Notes under the pieces: generated by a model
What the model saw: only the letters and a program-made list of their open reading frames with translations
Databases searched by the model: none
What the model was told of the DNA's origin: nothing
Shown: positions 15,495-24,955 of the stretch, one piece after another
Layout of the letters: every line of letters begins with the position of its first letter
How positions within the stretch are numbered: the first letter of the stretch is position 1
Translations under genes and position numbers: made by a program
Origin: MGBC120314 sp051877855
Lineage (GTDB): Bacteria > Bacillota > Clostridia > Lachnospirales > Lachnospiraceae
Direction: 5' to 3'
DNA: 44,624 nucleotides
Assembly: GCA_051877855.1 (NCBI GenBank)
Contig: JBJEJH010000016.1
Coordinates: forward strand, 1-44,624

Positions 15495-16913
15495 TTATTC
15501 TTTTTCCACATATCTTGTCAGGGAGAAAATGAATTCGGTTCCGGCACCTTCCGTGCTGATTACATCGATATTCTCCTGGTGAGCCTGAATAATATCTTTT
15601 ACAATGGCAAGGCCGAGACCTGTTCCCTTCTTGTCTTTACCACGGGACTGATCCGTTTTATAGAAACGATCCCAGATTTTATTGATGGAGTCCTTAGGGA
15701 TTCCGATGCCGGTATCCTTGACGGAGATAAATGCCTTTTCACCACGTTCGGCCACATTGATATAGATGATGGAGTCATGGTGGCTGAACTTGATGGCATT
15801 GTCAATTAAGTTGTAAATAACCTGATTGATTTTTTCCGGGTCTGCATAGACCACCGTAGCTTTGTCTGAGAAGGTCAGATCAAACTTAATTCCTTTTTCT
15901 TTACAGGTTCCTTCAAAGGTTTCAATACTTCTTTTGATCTTCATATTGATGTCAAAGGGTTCATAACTCAATCGGTTCTTTTTAAAATCCACATTATTTA
16001 ATGTCAGAAGATTATTCGTTAATTTACTTAATCGATCGGTTTCGGAGATAACGATATTAAGATATTTGTCCTGCATCTCATGGGGAATGGTTCCGTCCAG
16101 AATTGCTTCCAGATACCCCTTGATGGAGGTTAGCGGTGAACGGAAATCATGGGAAACATTGGCGATAAATTTTTTCTGGGATTCATCGGATTCATTGAGT
16201 TTCTCAGACATATAATTCAACGCTGCAGCCAGACGGCCGATGTCATCGTCGTCATATTTTTTTAACTGATAGGTTAAATTTCCGTGTCCGTACTCTTTAA
16301 CCGCATGGGTAATCTCACGAATCGGCTTATGTATTTCAAAGTAGGCTAAAACAATAAAAATTGAAGCCAGACACATACACATAAATAAAGTGAAATAGTT
16401 TGTATTAAAGAGAGAGGCCATGTCGATCTTGATGGAATCGGTGGATTTATGAATCATTACATATCCACGGATGGAGAAATTCATGGAAACCGGAGCGATG
16501 ACACTAAGGTATTCTTCATTGAAGTATCCATGGAAATTACCAAGAACATAGCGTTTATTGCCGGTTAAGACCGGGTCAAATCCATCCACTGTGATGTTGC
16601 TTTTGGGATGGAATGGAGTGTCCGTGCTTAAGAGAATCTCGCCGGAATTGCTTAAAAACATAATGACGGTATTGTTGTAATCTGCCAAGGTACACAGCTG
16701 CAGGTGAAGATTCTCCGGTGAAACGGATCCCCGATAGAAATAATTTGCATAACTGTTGGTGATTGACATAGCCTCCTCATACATACGCTCTGAGGTGGAC
16801 TCGATACATTTGTTATAATCCATGTGATAGGAAATAATAGCAACACCAAAGAAACCTAAGGCAACAATCGTAATATAGGATGTTAAAAACTTGTATAATA
16901 TCGTACTTTTCAT
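15495..16913 (-). CDS. Membrane sensor histidine kinase
   Basis: 472 residues. Transmembrane helix about 10-30, an extracellular sensor about 31-165 (it has DYNNTVIMFLSNSGEILLST, a PAS/Cache-like touch), a second helix about 170-190, HAMP about 195-245, then HisKA with phospho-acceptor His in NVSHDFRSPLTSIKGYLEAI. HATPase_c follows: N box NLIDNAIKFS, G1 KDTGIGIPK, G2 GTGLGLAIVK. The DFRSP motif is the form usual in Firmicutes kinases. It lies 24 bp downstream of its response regulator and is last in the mutS2-regulator-kinase operon. The signal is unknown. Confidence 0.92.
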   Translation of the reverse strand: MKSTILYKFLTSYITIVALGFFGVAIISYHMDYNKCIESTSERMYEEAMSITNSYANYFYRGSVSPENLHLQLCTLADYNNTVIMFLSNSGEILLSTDTPFHPKSNITVDGFDPVLTGNKRYVLGNFHGYFNEEYLSVIAPVSMNFSIRGYVMIHKSTDSIKIDMASLFNTNYFTLFMCMCLASIFIVLAYFEIHKPIREITHAVKEYGHGNLTYQLKKYDDDDIGRLAAALNYMSEKLNESDESQKKFIANVSHDFRSPLTSIKGYLEAILDGTIPHEMQDKYLNIVISETDRLSKLTNNLLTLNNVDFKKNRLSYEPFDINMKIKRSIETFEGTCKEKGIKFDLTFSDKATVVYADPEKINQVIYNLIDNAIKFSHHDSIIYINVAERGEKAFISVKDTGIGIPKDSINKIWDRFYKTDQSRGKDKKGTGLGLAIVKDIIQAHQENIDVISTEGAGTEFIFSLTRYVEKE

Positions 16914-16937
16914 TAAGATTACTTCCCTGAAGTCAAT

Positions 16938-17636
16938 TTATTTTTTGGTTTCGAATTTGTAGCCGATACCCCATACAGTTGCGAGATTCCATTTGTCATG
17001 ATCGTGAATCTTCTCGCGGATACGTTTTACATGTACATCAACGGTTCGTGTATCGCCGATGTACTCGTAGCCCCAGATATGATCCAGAAGCTGCTCCCTG
17101 GTAAATACCTGGTTCGGTGATGAGGCCAGGAAGAAGAGCAATTCCAATTCCTTCGGAGGCATATCAATGGTCTGCCCCTGATAGATTACGGAGTAATTGG
17201 AAATGTTGATGATAAGATCCGGATATTCCACATAGTTTGCTTTTTCGTCATCGCTTGGTATACTGACCTGATAGCGTCTTAGTACGGCTTTGACACGTGC
17301 TACTAATTCCTTGGAATCAAATGGCTTAATCATATAATCATCTGCACCAAGTTCTAATCCAAGGACTTTGTCGAAGGTCTCGCCCTTGGCAGAAAGCATA
17401 ATGATCGGGACATTGGAATCTTTACGAATCTCACGGCATACCTGGTAACCATCCATGCCCGGAAGCATCAGGTCCAGCAGGATCAGGTTTGGCTGAAATA
17501 CGATGAACTCGGTTAAGGCACTTTCGCCGTCACCTACAATATGAGTTTCATAACATTCTTTGGTCAGATAGAGTGAAATCAACTCTGCAATGTTATTGTC
17601 GTCATCAACGATTAGTATTTTCTGTTTGGCTGCCAT
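16938..17636 (-). CDS. OmpR/PhoB-family response regulator
   Basis: 232 residues. Receiver domain 5-120: acidic pocket ILIVDDD, phospho-acceptor Asp in NLILLDLMLPG, Ser in IIMLSAKG, and Lys in YMIKPF. DNA-binding winged helix 135-230: PPKELELLFFLASSPNQVFTREQLLDHIW and the recognition helix region TRTVDVHVKRIREKI, ending GIGYKFE. It acts with the kinase encoded directly after it. AGGAGG lies upstream of the start. Targets unknown; the pair is inserted behind mutS2, a common Clostridia arrangement. Confidence 0.94.
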   Translation of the reverse strand: MAAKQKILIVDDDNNIAELISLYLTKECYETHIVGDGESALTEFIVFQPNLILLDLMLPGMDGYQVCREIRKDSNVPIIMLSAKGETFDKVLGLELGADDYMIKPFDSKELVARVKAVLRRYQVSIPSDDEKANYVEYPDLIINISNYSVIYQGQTIDMPPKELELLFFLASSPNQVFTREQLLDHIWGYEYIGDTRTVDVHVKRIREKIHDHDKWNLATVWGIGYKFETKK

Positions 17637-17675
17637 AGATTACCTCCTAATTTTTATTGACTGATATAATTTAAT

Positions 17676-20045
17676 TTACTTAAACTCCACAATAGTTACG
17701 CCGGATTCGCCTTCACCATAAACACCAAGACGGAAGGACTTCACGTAACGGGTACGTTTCAACTGATTGTGGACGGCGGCACGTAATGCGCCGGTTCCCT
17801 TGCCATGAACGATGCGCACCTGCGGAATCTTGGACAGATAAGCATCATCCAGATATTTGTCCAGTTCCACCATAGCTTCGTCCACCGTTTTTCCAATCAG
17901 ATTAAGTTCCGGTGAGATACTTAGGGACTTTGACATCTTGATTTTGCCGGATCCGGTTTTCTCCAGGCTTGTCGGGTTGTCTTTTTGATCCGCCAGAATA
18001 TCCAGATCTCGGATGTTTACCTGGGATCTTAAGATTCCCATCTGTACAAATAAATCTCCTTTGGCATTCGGCCTGGTGCTGACGGTTCCTTCCAGGTTGA
18101 GAGAAAGCACCCTGACCCGTGTGCCGATGGTAAAATCAGCCGGGGTATATTGTTTGGAAGCTTTCTTTGGTGTCTTGAGTGCAAGCTTGGCTTCCGCCTT
18201 GTCTTTCTTTTCACGGAGACGATTACGTTCCGCCTCCATTTCCTTAGGTGTAAGACCGTGCTTGTTAAATGTCTTGATTGCTTCATCGGCAGTCTCTTTG
18301 GCATCCCGCAGGATGGCTGCAGCTTTTTCGTTGGCTTCTTTAAGAATCTTGTCACGGCGTTCCTCGATACGTTCATTTTTCTCGGTGAGGCGCTGCTTCA
18401 ATTCCTCAATTTCCTGTTTGTAAACCTGGATTTCTTCCCGTTCTTTTTCAATGGTTACACGGCTGCTTTCCAGGTCGGCGATCAGATCCTCAAAGGCACG
18501 ATCTTCTGCGTTAACGCGCCTGGATGCGGCGGTGATGATGTCTTCGGATAAACCTAATTTGCCGGAAATGGCAAATGCATTACTCTTTCCCGGTATACCG
18601 ATCAGCAGGCGATAGGTCGGACTCAGAGTTTCAACACTGAATTCACAGCAGGCATTGGCAACCCCAGGTTCCGATAGGGCATAGAGCTTGATCTCGCTGT
18701 AGTGCGTGGTTGCCATAGTGCGAATTCCCTTAGAGTGCAGGTGATCAATGATGGAGATGGCAAGGGCGGCACCTTCGGTTGGGTCCGTGCCGGCACAGAG
18801 TTCATCAAAGAGCACCAGGGACTTTTCGTCGGCATGCTGCAGAATATGAACGATATTCGTCATATGCGAAGAAAATGTACTGAGACTCTGCTCGATACTC
18901 TGCTCATCTCCGATATCAGCAAATATTTCGTTAAATACGTTGATGGTAGAACCCTCCATAGCCGGGATATTCAGTCCGGACTGGGCCATGAGAGTTAAAA
19001 GTCCAACGGTTTTAAGGGTTACGGTTTTACCACCGGTATTCGGTCCGGTGATGATTAAGGTATCAAATTCATTTCCAAGCCATACATCAATCGGGACGAT
19101 TTTTTTGCTGTCAATGAGAGGATGGCGAGCCTTCTTTAAATTGACGAATCCATCGGTGTTCATCATTGGTTTTTCACAGCGCATAGCTTTGGCATAGGAT
19201 CCCTTGGCAAAGATAAAATCTAATTCAACAAGAGTCCGGTAATCCGTTAATAATTCAGCACAATGTTCCCCGGCCGCAGCACTTAAGGTTGCAAGAATAA
19301 CCTCGATTTCTTCTTTCTCCTGTAACTGAAGTTCCTTGATTTCATTATTTAAACGGACGATAGCCATAGGTTCGATGAAAAATGTGGAACCGGTGGAGGA
19401 TTGGTCATGGACCATACCCTGTACCTGAGACTTGTATTCCGCCTTGACAGGAACGCAGTAACGGCCGTCACGGGTGGTAATAACACTTTCCTGAAGATAG
19501 GTTCGCATACTCTGGGAGTTGATGAGAGAGGTTAACTCGGTATGGATACGGTCATTGGATACTTTGATCTGACGTCGAATGTTCTTGAGGCGGACACTGG
19601 CATCATCGCTGATTTCTTCCTCTGATATGATGCAGCGCTTGATCTCGTTATTTAACAGTGTCAGCGGATCAATAACTTCAAAATACGCATCAAGGGGACG
19701 TGAAGCGTCTTTGTTTGGATCATCCCGTCCATAGGTTTTGACGCGGGTTGCAACATTGAGCGTGGAACTGATGGACAGGAGCTCTATAGCGGACAATGTG
19801 CTTCCTACCTCCAGGCGCTTGATGGCTGCCCCGATATTTCTGGTTCCCGAGAAGGACAATCCACCCTGGGCATAAATGCGGCTAAGGGCATCGTTGGTCT
19901 CGTCAAGAGCACGTTGAATGGACTCCACATCCGTCATAGGAGTGAGGTCGCGGCAAATTTCCTTGCCTTTGTCAGAACTTGCATGATTTTCCAGCTGATC
20001 TATAATTTTATTGAACTCTAAGATTTTTAGAGATTTTTGATTCAT
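17676..20045 (-). CDS. mutS2: MutS2 (RqcU) ATPase with Smr domain
   Basis: 789 residues, full length. Order: helical lever/core, ABC-type ATPase with Walker A GPNTGGKT (about residue 335) and Walker B LVLFDELCAGTDP, signature region STFSSHM, a long charged coiled coil (520-620), a KOW-like segment (FTIGTRVRVLSLNLEGTV), and the C-terminal Smr domain (VRIVHGKGTGALR). MutS2 is known to suppress recombination in some species and to rescue collided ribosomes as RqcU in Bacillus. The Smr motif usually LDLRG reads LNLIG; I recall this form as common in Clostridia. It heads the operon with the two-component pair. Confidence 0.95.
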   Translation of the reverse strand: MNQKSLKILEFNKIIDQLENHASSDKGKEICRDLTPMTDVESIQRALDETNDALSRIYAQGGLSFSGTRNIGAAIKRLEVGSTLSAIELLSISSTLNVATRVKTYGRDDPNKDASRPLDAYFEVIDPLTLLNNEIKRCIISEEEISDDASVRLKNIRRQIKVSNDRIHTELTSLINSQSMRTYLQESVITTRDGRYCVPVKAEYKSQVQGMVHDQSSTGSTFFIEPMAIVRLNNEIKELQLQEKEEIEVILATLSAAAGEHCAELLTDYRTLVELDFIFAKGSYAKAMRCEKPMMNTDGFVNLKKARHPLIDSKKIVPIDVWLGNEFDTLIITGPNTGGKTVTLKTVGLLTLMAQSGLNIPAMEGSTINVFNEIFADIGDEQSIEQSLSTFSSHMTNIVHILQHADEKSLVLFDELCAGTDPTEGAALAISIIDHLHSKGIRTMATTHYSEIKLYALSEPGVANACCEFSVETLSPTYRLLIGIPGKSNAFAISGKLGLSEDIITAASRRVNAEDRAFEDLIADLESSRVTIEKEREEIQVYKQEIEELKQRLTEKNERIEERRDKILKEANEKAAAILRDAKETADEAIKTFNKHGLTPKEMEAERNRLREKKDKAEAKLALKTPKKASKQYTPADFTIGTRVRVLSLNLEGTVSTRPNAKGDLFVQMGILRSQVNIRDLDILADQKDNPTSLEKTGSGKIKMSKSLSISPELNLIGKTVDEAMVELDKYLDDAYLSKIPQVRIVHGKGTGALRAAVHNQLKRTRYVKSFRLGVYGEGESGVTIVEFK

Positions 20046-20080
20046 GATTGTTTCCTTTCTAAAAGTGCATACTACCTTAT

Positions 20081-20109
20081 ATTCTACTCTATTTGGAAAT
20101 TGAAAACAA
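20081..20109 (-). promoter_or_regulatory. Candidate mutS2 operon promoter
   Basis: On the minus strand TTGTTT (20109-20104) and TAGAAT (20086-20081) with a 17-bp spacer, about 35 bp upstream of the mutS2 start, which has AGAAAGGAA as its ribosome site. Confidence 0.55.
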
Positions 20110-20135
20110 GGGAAATGTGGGAATGAAGGAGCGTA

Positions 20136-20165
20136 TTGTCAATGAGGGTTTCTCTGGTGTATAAT
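20136..20165 (+). promoter_or_regulatory. Candidate promoter of the pseudoprotease/yhaM/rlmD genes
   Basis: TTGTCA (20136-20141) and a perfect TATAAT (20160-20165) with an 18-bp spacer. The leader to ATG 20242 is about 70 bases. Confidence 0.6.
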
Positions 20166-20241
20166 TAACAAGTTCGTAATAGAATGTTCATATTTTAGAG
20201 TTATAATCACAATAATATTACAGTAATGTGTGAGGGTAAAT

Positions 20242-21603
20242 ATGACAGAGCGCAGTAATAATGGTTTAGATAAAAAGGATTACGAAAACAGTGGACATTC
20301 CGGGGAAGAATATGATCTTTATACGGAAAAGATCAAGGAACGTCCATTTGCAAAACATAAGAAGCTGTGGAAACTGGTTAAGCTTGCTGCTTTGTCGGTC
20401 TTTGCAGGTCTGGTAGCGGGAGTAACCTTTCTTGTGGTCTTGTTCCTGGGCGGGGTATCCGGAGGAACTGTGGTGGATGACCGCCAGGAAGTTGTGATTC
20501 CGATGTCGGATTATCCGGGTATTCAGGAGAGCGATGAAGATTTATCGGGCAGTGGTGAAATGACTTCGGAGGGTGATTCCGATGGAGATCCGCATGTTGC
20601 TGAATCCGGTTCGACGGAAGAAGGAAACAGTGAGGCAAACAGTCTGGATGATGTGAGCGTATATACATTTGTTACCAACAGAGCCAGTGAAATTGACCGT
20701 TCCATGGTAACGGTGACGGCCATCCATGAGAATAGTGATCTCCTGCTGTCGGTGATTGAACAACAGGAAGACTTTCCGGGAATTATTGTGGCGGACAATG
20801 ATGTGGAGTATCTGATTCTGACCGATGCTTCGGTTGAGGATGTTGATTTTGCGGAAGGTTTTATTGAGGTGACATTATTTGGTGAAACTAAAGTTCCGGC
20901 GGACATTGTTATGGTGGATTCCGTGATGTCTCTGGCTGTGGTGGCGGTGAAACATGAAGATGTTCCAAGGACACTGCAGAATGAAATACGAATCATTGAG
21001 ATGGGAAATTCCTATATGTTAAAGCGTGGTGAACTCGTGATTGCCATGGGAAATATGTATGGGATCAAATCTATCGTGGATTTTGGTGTGGCGGTCAACA
21101 CAAAGGAAGTTGCCTATGATGTAGATTCCAGACATGGACTGATCTATACCAATATGAATGGGGTTCATGACTGTGCGGGATTTATCTTTAATGAAGCAGG
21201 ACAGCTGATTGGACGAATCAGTCCGCAGCATTCCGATGAAAGTATTGTGGCCTATGGTATTTCCGATATAAAGCTTCGCATACAGAATCTGACCAATGGC
21301 AAGCAGATTGCTTATCTTGGTGTGGTGGGGCAGGATATACCGGAGGATATTCAGAAGGAACTTGAGATGCCATCCGGGGTTTATGTAGTGTCCATTGAGC
21401 AAAATTCGCCGGCATATTTTGCAGGACTTCTGGTTGGCGACGTGATTACGGATATTGGTGGTAGAACGATTTCAAATGCATATAATATTGAGAGAACTTT
21501 GTGTGAGTATGAATCCGGAAGTACTGTCAAGGTAATCGTGAATCGTATGGGAAGAGCAGGATATGTACCGATTGAGTATACGATTACATTGGGGGAACGA
21601 TAG
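20242..21603 (+). CDS. Membrane-anchored HtrA/S1C-like protein with PDZ domain, catalytic triad lost (pseudoprotease)
   Basis: 453 residues. A cytoplasmic charged N-terminus (about 1-48), one transmembrane helix (LAALSVFAGLVAGVTFLVVLF), an acidic Ser/Gly/Glu-rich linker (about 85-140), a trypsin-like fold, and a C-terminal PDZ domain (GVYVVSIEQNSPAYFAGLLVGDVI). The expected NHV reads DASV, the expected DLAV reads SLAV, and GNSGG reads HDCAG, so by my alignment His, Asp and Ser are all replaced (Ser by Cys). It probably binds peptides outside the cell rather than cutting them. Start ATG 20242 has GAGGG 5 bp upstream; GTG 20230 is less likely. yhaM follows 18 bp later. Confidence 0.8.
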   Translation: MTERSNNGLDKKDYENSGHSGEEYDLYTEKIKERPFAKHKKLWKLVKLAALSVFAGLVAGVTFLVVLFLGGVSGGTVVDDRQEVVIPMSDYPGIQESDEDLSGSGEMTSEGDSDGDPHVAESGSTEEGNSEANSLDDVSVYTFVTNRASEIDRSMVTVTAIHENSDLLLSVIEQQEDFPGIIVADNDVEYLILTDASVEDVDFAEGFIEVTLFGETKVPADIVMVDSVMSLAVVAVKHEDVPRTLQNEIRIIEMGNSYMLKRGELVIAMGNMYGIKSIVDFGVAVNTKEVAYDVDSRHGLIYTNMNGVHDCAGFIFNEAGQLIGRISPQHSDESIVAYGISDIKLRIQNLTNGKQIAYLGVVGQDIPEDIQKELEMPSGVYVVSIEQNSPAYFAGLLVGDVITDIGGRTISNAYNIERTLCEYESGSTVKVIVNRMGRAGYVPIEYTITLGER

Positions 21604-21621
21604 ATAAATTGTGGAGGAAAT

Positions 21622-22563
21622 ATGAGATATATTGAGACATTAAGAGATGGTGAAAGAATTACAGCGATTTACTTGTGTAAGCAGAAAAATGCGGCATTGA
21701 CCAAGACGGGTAAGGAATACGAGAATGTTGTTATGCAGGATAAGACCGGGTCGCTGGATTGCAAGATCTGGGAGCCGAACTCTGCAGGAATTGGTGAATT
21801 TGAAGTATTGGATTATGTGGAGGTCACAGGACGTCTTACGACATTTAACAACGTACTTCAGTTGAGTATTGAGCGTGCCAGAAAGTGTGATGAGGAAGAG
21901 TATGATCCGAAGGATTATCTTCCCACAACTTCCAAGGATATTGGACAGATGTACGGGGAGTTAACCGGTTACATAGAAGCACTCGAGAACCCTTATCTTA
22001 AGAAACTGGCAGAAGCATTTTTTGTTGAAGATCAGGAATTTATCAAGAAATTTAAGAATAGTTCGGCAGCTAAGAGTATTCATCATGGATTTGTGGGAGG
22101 ACTTCTGGAACATTCGGTGTCCGTTGCCCGACTGTGTAATGTCTATGGAGATCTTTATCCGGTGTTAAATAAGGATCTTCTGGTGACTGCAGCAATGCTT
22201 CATGATATTGGAAAGGTTCGGGAGATATCGGCATTTCCGATGAATGATTATACAGATGGTGGTCAGCTTCTCGGACATATTGTCATGGGTGTTGAAATGG
22301 TTGATGAGAAACTGCGGGATATTCCGGACTTCCCGGTGAAGTTGGCCAATGAATTAAAGCACTGTATTGTGGCCCATCATGGCGAGTTAGAGTATGGTTC
22401 TCCGAAGAAACCGGCTTTGATTGAAGCCTTGGTTCTCAGTATGGCGGATAACCTGGATGCGAAGATCGAGCAGGTGACAGAAATTTTCAATGCCACCGAA
22501 AGTACGGAGTGGCTGGGATATGATCGTCTGTTGGAGAGTAATATTCGTAAGACCGGCAGGTAG
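21622..22563 (+). CDS. yhaM: YhaM-family 3'-5' exoribonuclease (OB + HD domain)
   Basis: 313 residues, usual for YhaM/CBF1. N-terminal OB fold (residues 1-95; MQDKTGSLDCKIWEPN, VTGRLTTFNN) followed by an HD phosphohydrolase domain: LLEHSVSVARLC, the metal-binding pair in AAMLHDIGKVREI, IVAHHGELEYGSP, and SMADNLDAK. YhaM removes short 3' tails from RNA in Firmicutes. GGAGG precedes the start. It lies between the pseudoprotease and the RNA methyltransferase with short spacers, so the three probably form one transcript with an RNA theme for the last two. Confidence 0.92.
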   Translation: MRYIETLRDGERITAIYLCKQKNAALTKTGKEYENVVMQDKTGSLDCKIWEPNSAGIGEFEVLDYVEVTGRLTTFNNVLQLSIERARKCDEEEYDPKDYLPTTSKDIGQMYGELTGYIEALENPYLKKLAEAFFVEDQEFIKKFKNSSAAKSIHHGFVGGLLEHSVSVARLCNVYGDLYPVLNKDLLVTAAMLHDIGKVREISAFPMNDYTDGGQLLGHIVMGVEMVDEKLRDIPDFPVKLANELKHCIVAHHGELEYGSPKKPALIEALVLSMADNLDAKIEQVTEIFNATESTEWLGYDRLLESNIRKTGR

Positions 22564-22572
22564 GATAAAGAA

Positions 22573-23964
22573 ATGATTGAAAAGAATGATATCGTTACCG
22601 TGAAAATTGAAGATATTAGTATGGATGGGGAAGGTATCGGTAAAGTCGATGGATTTACCTTGTTTATCAAGGATACGGTTGTGGGGGATGTGGCAGAGGT
22701 TAAGGTCATGAAGACGAAAAAGACCTATGGCTATGCCAGACTTATGAAGCTGATTACCCCATCAAAGGACCGCGTGGAAGCGAGATGCCCGATTGCAAGA
22801 CAATGCGGCGGCTGTCAGATTCAGGAAATGTCCTATGAAAGTCAGCTCTTTTTTAAACAGAATCTTGTAGTCAATAACTTAAAGCGCCTTGGGGGAATTG
22901 ACCCCGGGGCATATGAGCTTTGCCCCATCATCGGCATGGAGAATCCTTGGCATTATCGTAATAAGGCACAGTTTCCGGTGGGGGTAGATCGAAACAAAAG
23001 ACTCACCATGGGATTCTATGCGGGTCGCACGCATTCGGTGATTGAGACCGAACAGTGTTTCTTAGGTGATGGTATCAATGAGCAGGTGCTTTATGTAATC
23101 CGTTCCTGGATGGAGAAGAATCAGGTGAAGCCTTACGATGAGGAAAAGCATATTGGCGTGGTGCGACATGTGTTAATCCGGAAGGGATTTAAGACGGGAC
23201 AGGTGATGGTGTGTCTGGTTATCAACGCGGATCATCTTAAGAAATCGGAGAGCCTTGTGGAGGAACTTAAGAATATTGAAGGAATGACTTCGATTAGTTT
23301 CAGTGTCAATAAGGAAAAGACCAATGTTATCATGGGAAAGGAAATCGAAGTGCTCTGGGGTAAGGCTTATATCGAAGACTATATCGGCGATATCGGCTAT
23401 CAGATTTCACCTTTATCCTTCTTCCAGGTTAACCCGGTGCAAACGGAGAAACTCTATGGCAAGGCGCTGGAATATGCGGGACTTACGGGCAATGAAAATG
23501 TGTGGGATCTGTATTGCGGCATCGGAACCATTTCCTTATTTCTTGCAAGAAAGTGTAAAAAAGTATATGGCGTGGAAATTGTTCCCCAGGCCATTGACAA
23601 TGCCAGGGAGAATGCGAAACTTAATCACATCGAGAATGCAGAATTCTTTGTTGGAAAAGCGGAGGAAGTTCTGCCTCAGTGGTACGAGAAGGAGCTGGAG
23701 AAAAACGGTGTGGATCCAACGGCGGATGTCATTGTGGTGGATCCGCCCCGCAAGGGTTGTGATGAAGTGCTGCTTAAGACCATTGTGGACATGCACCCGG
23801 AACGTGTGGTGTATGTGAGCTGTGACAGTGCAACACTGGCCCGTGATGTGAAGTACCTTCGGGAGCATGGTTATGTACTTCGGAAGGTGCAGCCGGTGGA
23901 TCAATTTCCTCACACCGTGCATGTGGAGTCAGTAGTATTGCTGTCACGTAAAGACCCAGTTTAA
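22573..23964 (+). CDS. rlmD: 23S rRNA (uracil-5-)-methyltransferase, RlmD/RumA type
   Basis: 463 residues. N-terminal TRAM domain (1-60, KIEDISMDGEGIG), then a [4Fe-4S] site: CPIARQCGGCQ and a fourth Cys in TEQCFLGDG. The SAM-dependent domain includes VWDLYCGIGTISLFLA, VVDPPRKGCDE, and the nucleophile Cys in VVYVSCDSATLARD. It makes 5-methyluridine in 23S rRNA; Gram-positive relatives (RlmCD) may modify two sites, so RlmD versus RlmCD is open. It starts 9 bp after yhaM. Confidence 0.93.
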   Translation: MIEKNDIVTVKIEDISMDGEGIGKVDGFTLFIKDTVVGDVAEVKVMKTKKTYGYARLMKLITPSKDRVEARCPIARQCGGCQIQEMSYESQLFFKQNLVVNNLKRLGGIDPGAYELCPIIGMENPWHYRNKAQFPVGVDRNKRLTMGFYAGRTHSVIETEQCFLGDGINEQVLYVIRSWMEKNQVKPYDEEKHIGVVRHVLIRKGFKTGQVMVCLVINADHLKKSESLVEELKNIEGMTSISFSVNKEKTNVIMGKEIEVLWGKAYIEDYIGDIGYQISPLSFFQVNPVQTEKLYGKALEYAGLTGNENVWDLYCGIGTISLFLARKCKKVYGVEIVPQAIDNARENAKLNHIENAEFFVGKAEEVLPQWYEKELEKNGVDPTADVIVVDPPRKGCDEVLLKTIVDMHPERVVYVSCDSATLARDVKYLREHGYVLRKVQPVDQFPHTVHVESVVLLSRKDPV

Positions 23965-24004
23965 GCGAAGGAAATATCAAACTGTAAATAATGAGGTGAG
24001 ATTC

Positions 24005-24859
24005 TTGGCAGATAAAAAATGGGAACTAGAATTAAATGAATATATACGCCAGGGAGAACCTGATAAGGCTGATAGGAGTAATGCCTGGAAAACAGCCATT
24101 GGGCTTCAGGATGTGGATGGACTTAGGCCATCAGAGTATTTAATAGAAACCGCAAAAGAACACATTGAAGGAAAAATCACTATATCTGAAGCTGATAGAC
24201 GTATTCATAGTTATTATGAAGAGCGTAAAGATAGAGATGAGATTGAAGCCGATACAAAAGAAGCGGATATTGTTTCTGTAAGAATTGCAAAACTACTTGG
24301 AGAGAAGACATTTCAGTTTTCACCGGTAGAGTTGCAGAATATTCATCGCAGATTATTTGAAGGCCTGTTCAGCCATGCCGGAAAAATTCGTGATTACAAT
24401 ATCACGAAAAAAGAGTGGGTACTTAAAGGCGATACCGTAATGTACGCATCATTCGATAGCATTCGAGCCACGCTTGACTATGATTTTTCACAGGAGAAGA
24501 ACTTCTCCTACGAAGAATTGACTATAGATGAATCTGTTCGTCACATTGCAAAATTTACGTCTGGAATATGGCAGATTCATCCATTTGGAGAAGGAAACAC
24601 CAGATCCACAGCAGTATTTATCATTAAATATCTTAAGACCTTTGGATTTGCAGTAAGCAATGAAGCGTTTGCAGAGAATTCATGGTATTTTAGAAATGCA
24701 TTGGTTAGAGCAAATTACAATGATTGGCAAAAAGGTATTCATGCCACTACAGAGTTTTTGGAAATGTTCTTTGAAAATCTTTTGATGAATGCTGGTCATG
24801 AACTTAAAAATAGATATCTGCATATTGATTTTGAAAATGAAAATGCAGATGATTTTTAA
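24005..24859 (+). CDS. Fic-domain protein with N-terminal VbhA-like antitoxin segment
   Basis: 284 residues. Fic proteins transfer AMP (or another nucleotide moiety) to target side chains. The active loop is intact: IWQIHPFGEGNTRS, about residue 190, matching HPFx(D/E)GN(G/x)R. The flap is near KEWVLKGDTVMYASF. Residues 20-70 (RSNAWKTAIGLQDVDGLRPS, then GKITISEADRRIHSYYEE) line up with the VbhA-type antitoxin helix. There the inhibitory S-x-x-x-E-G reads L-Q-D-V-D-G, with Asp in place of Glu. The chosen start is TTG 24005, 5 bases after GAGGTGAG; GTG 23996 overlaps that site. No separate antitoxin gene is nearby. Base use resembles an accessory gene. Confidence 0.88.
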   Translation: MADKKWELELNEYIRQGEPDKADRSNAWKTAIGLQDVDGLRPSEYLIETAKEHIEGKITISEADRRIHSYYEERKDRDEIEADTKEADIVSVRIAKLLGEKTFQFSPVELQNIHRRLFEGLFSHAGKIRDYNITKKEWVLKGDTVMYASFDSIRATLDYDFSQEKNFSYEELTIDESVRHIAKFTSGIWQIHPFGEGNTRSTAVFIIKYLKTFGFAVSNEAFAENSWYFRNALVRANYNDWQKGIHATTEFLEMFFENLLMNAGHELKNRYLHIDFENENADDF

Positions 24860-24894
24860 AATATAATATGTTACAATATTAGTGATTTAGTGAA

Positions 24895-24922
24895 TTGATG
24901 CTTTTTTAGGAACTGTTATTAT
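24895..24922 (+). promoter_or_regulatory. Possible promoter of the MCP gene
   Basis: TTGATG (24895-24900) and TATTAT (24917-24922) with a 16-bp spacer, 34 bp before the gene, which has a GGGGGG-type ribosome site. Confidence 0.35.
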
Positions 24923-24955
24923 TTAATATTTAATGGTGCATGGGGGGACTACAAT

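Noticed and set aside
18013..18551. Long open frames on the strand opposite mutS2.
   Set aside because: They lie wholly within a well-supported gene, lack ribosome sites and encode low-complexity Leu/Ser/Phe-rich products typical of antisense reading.
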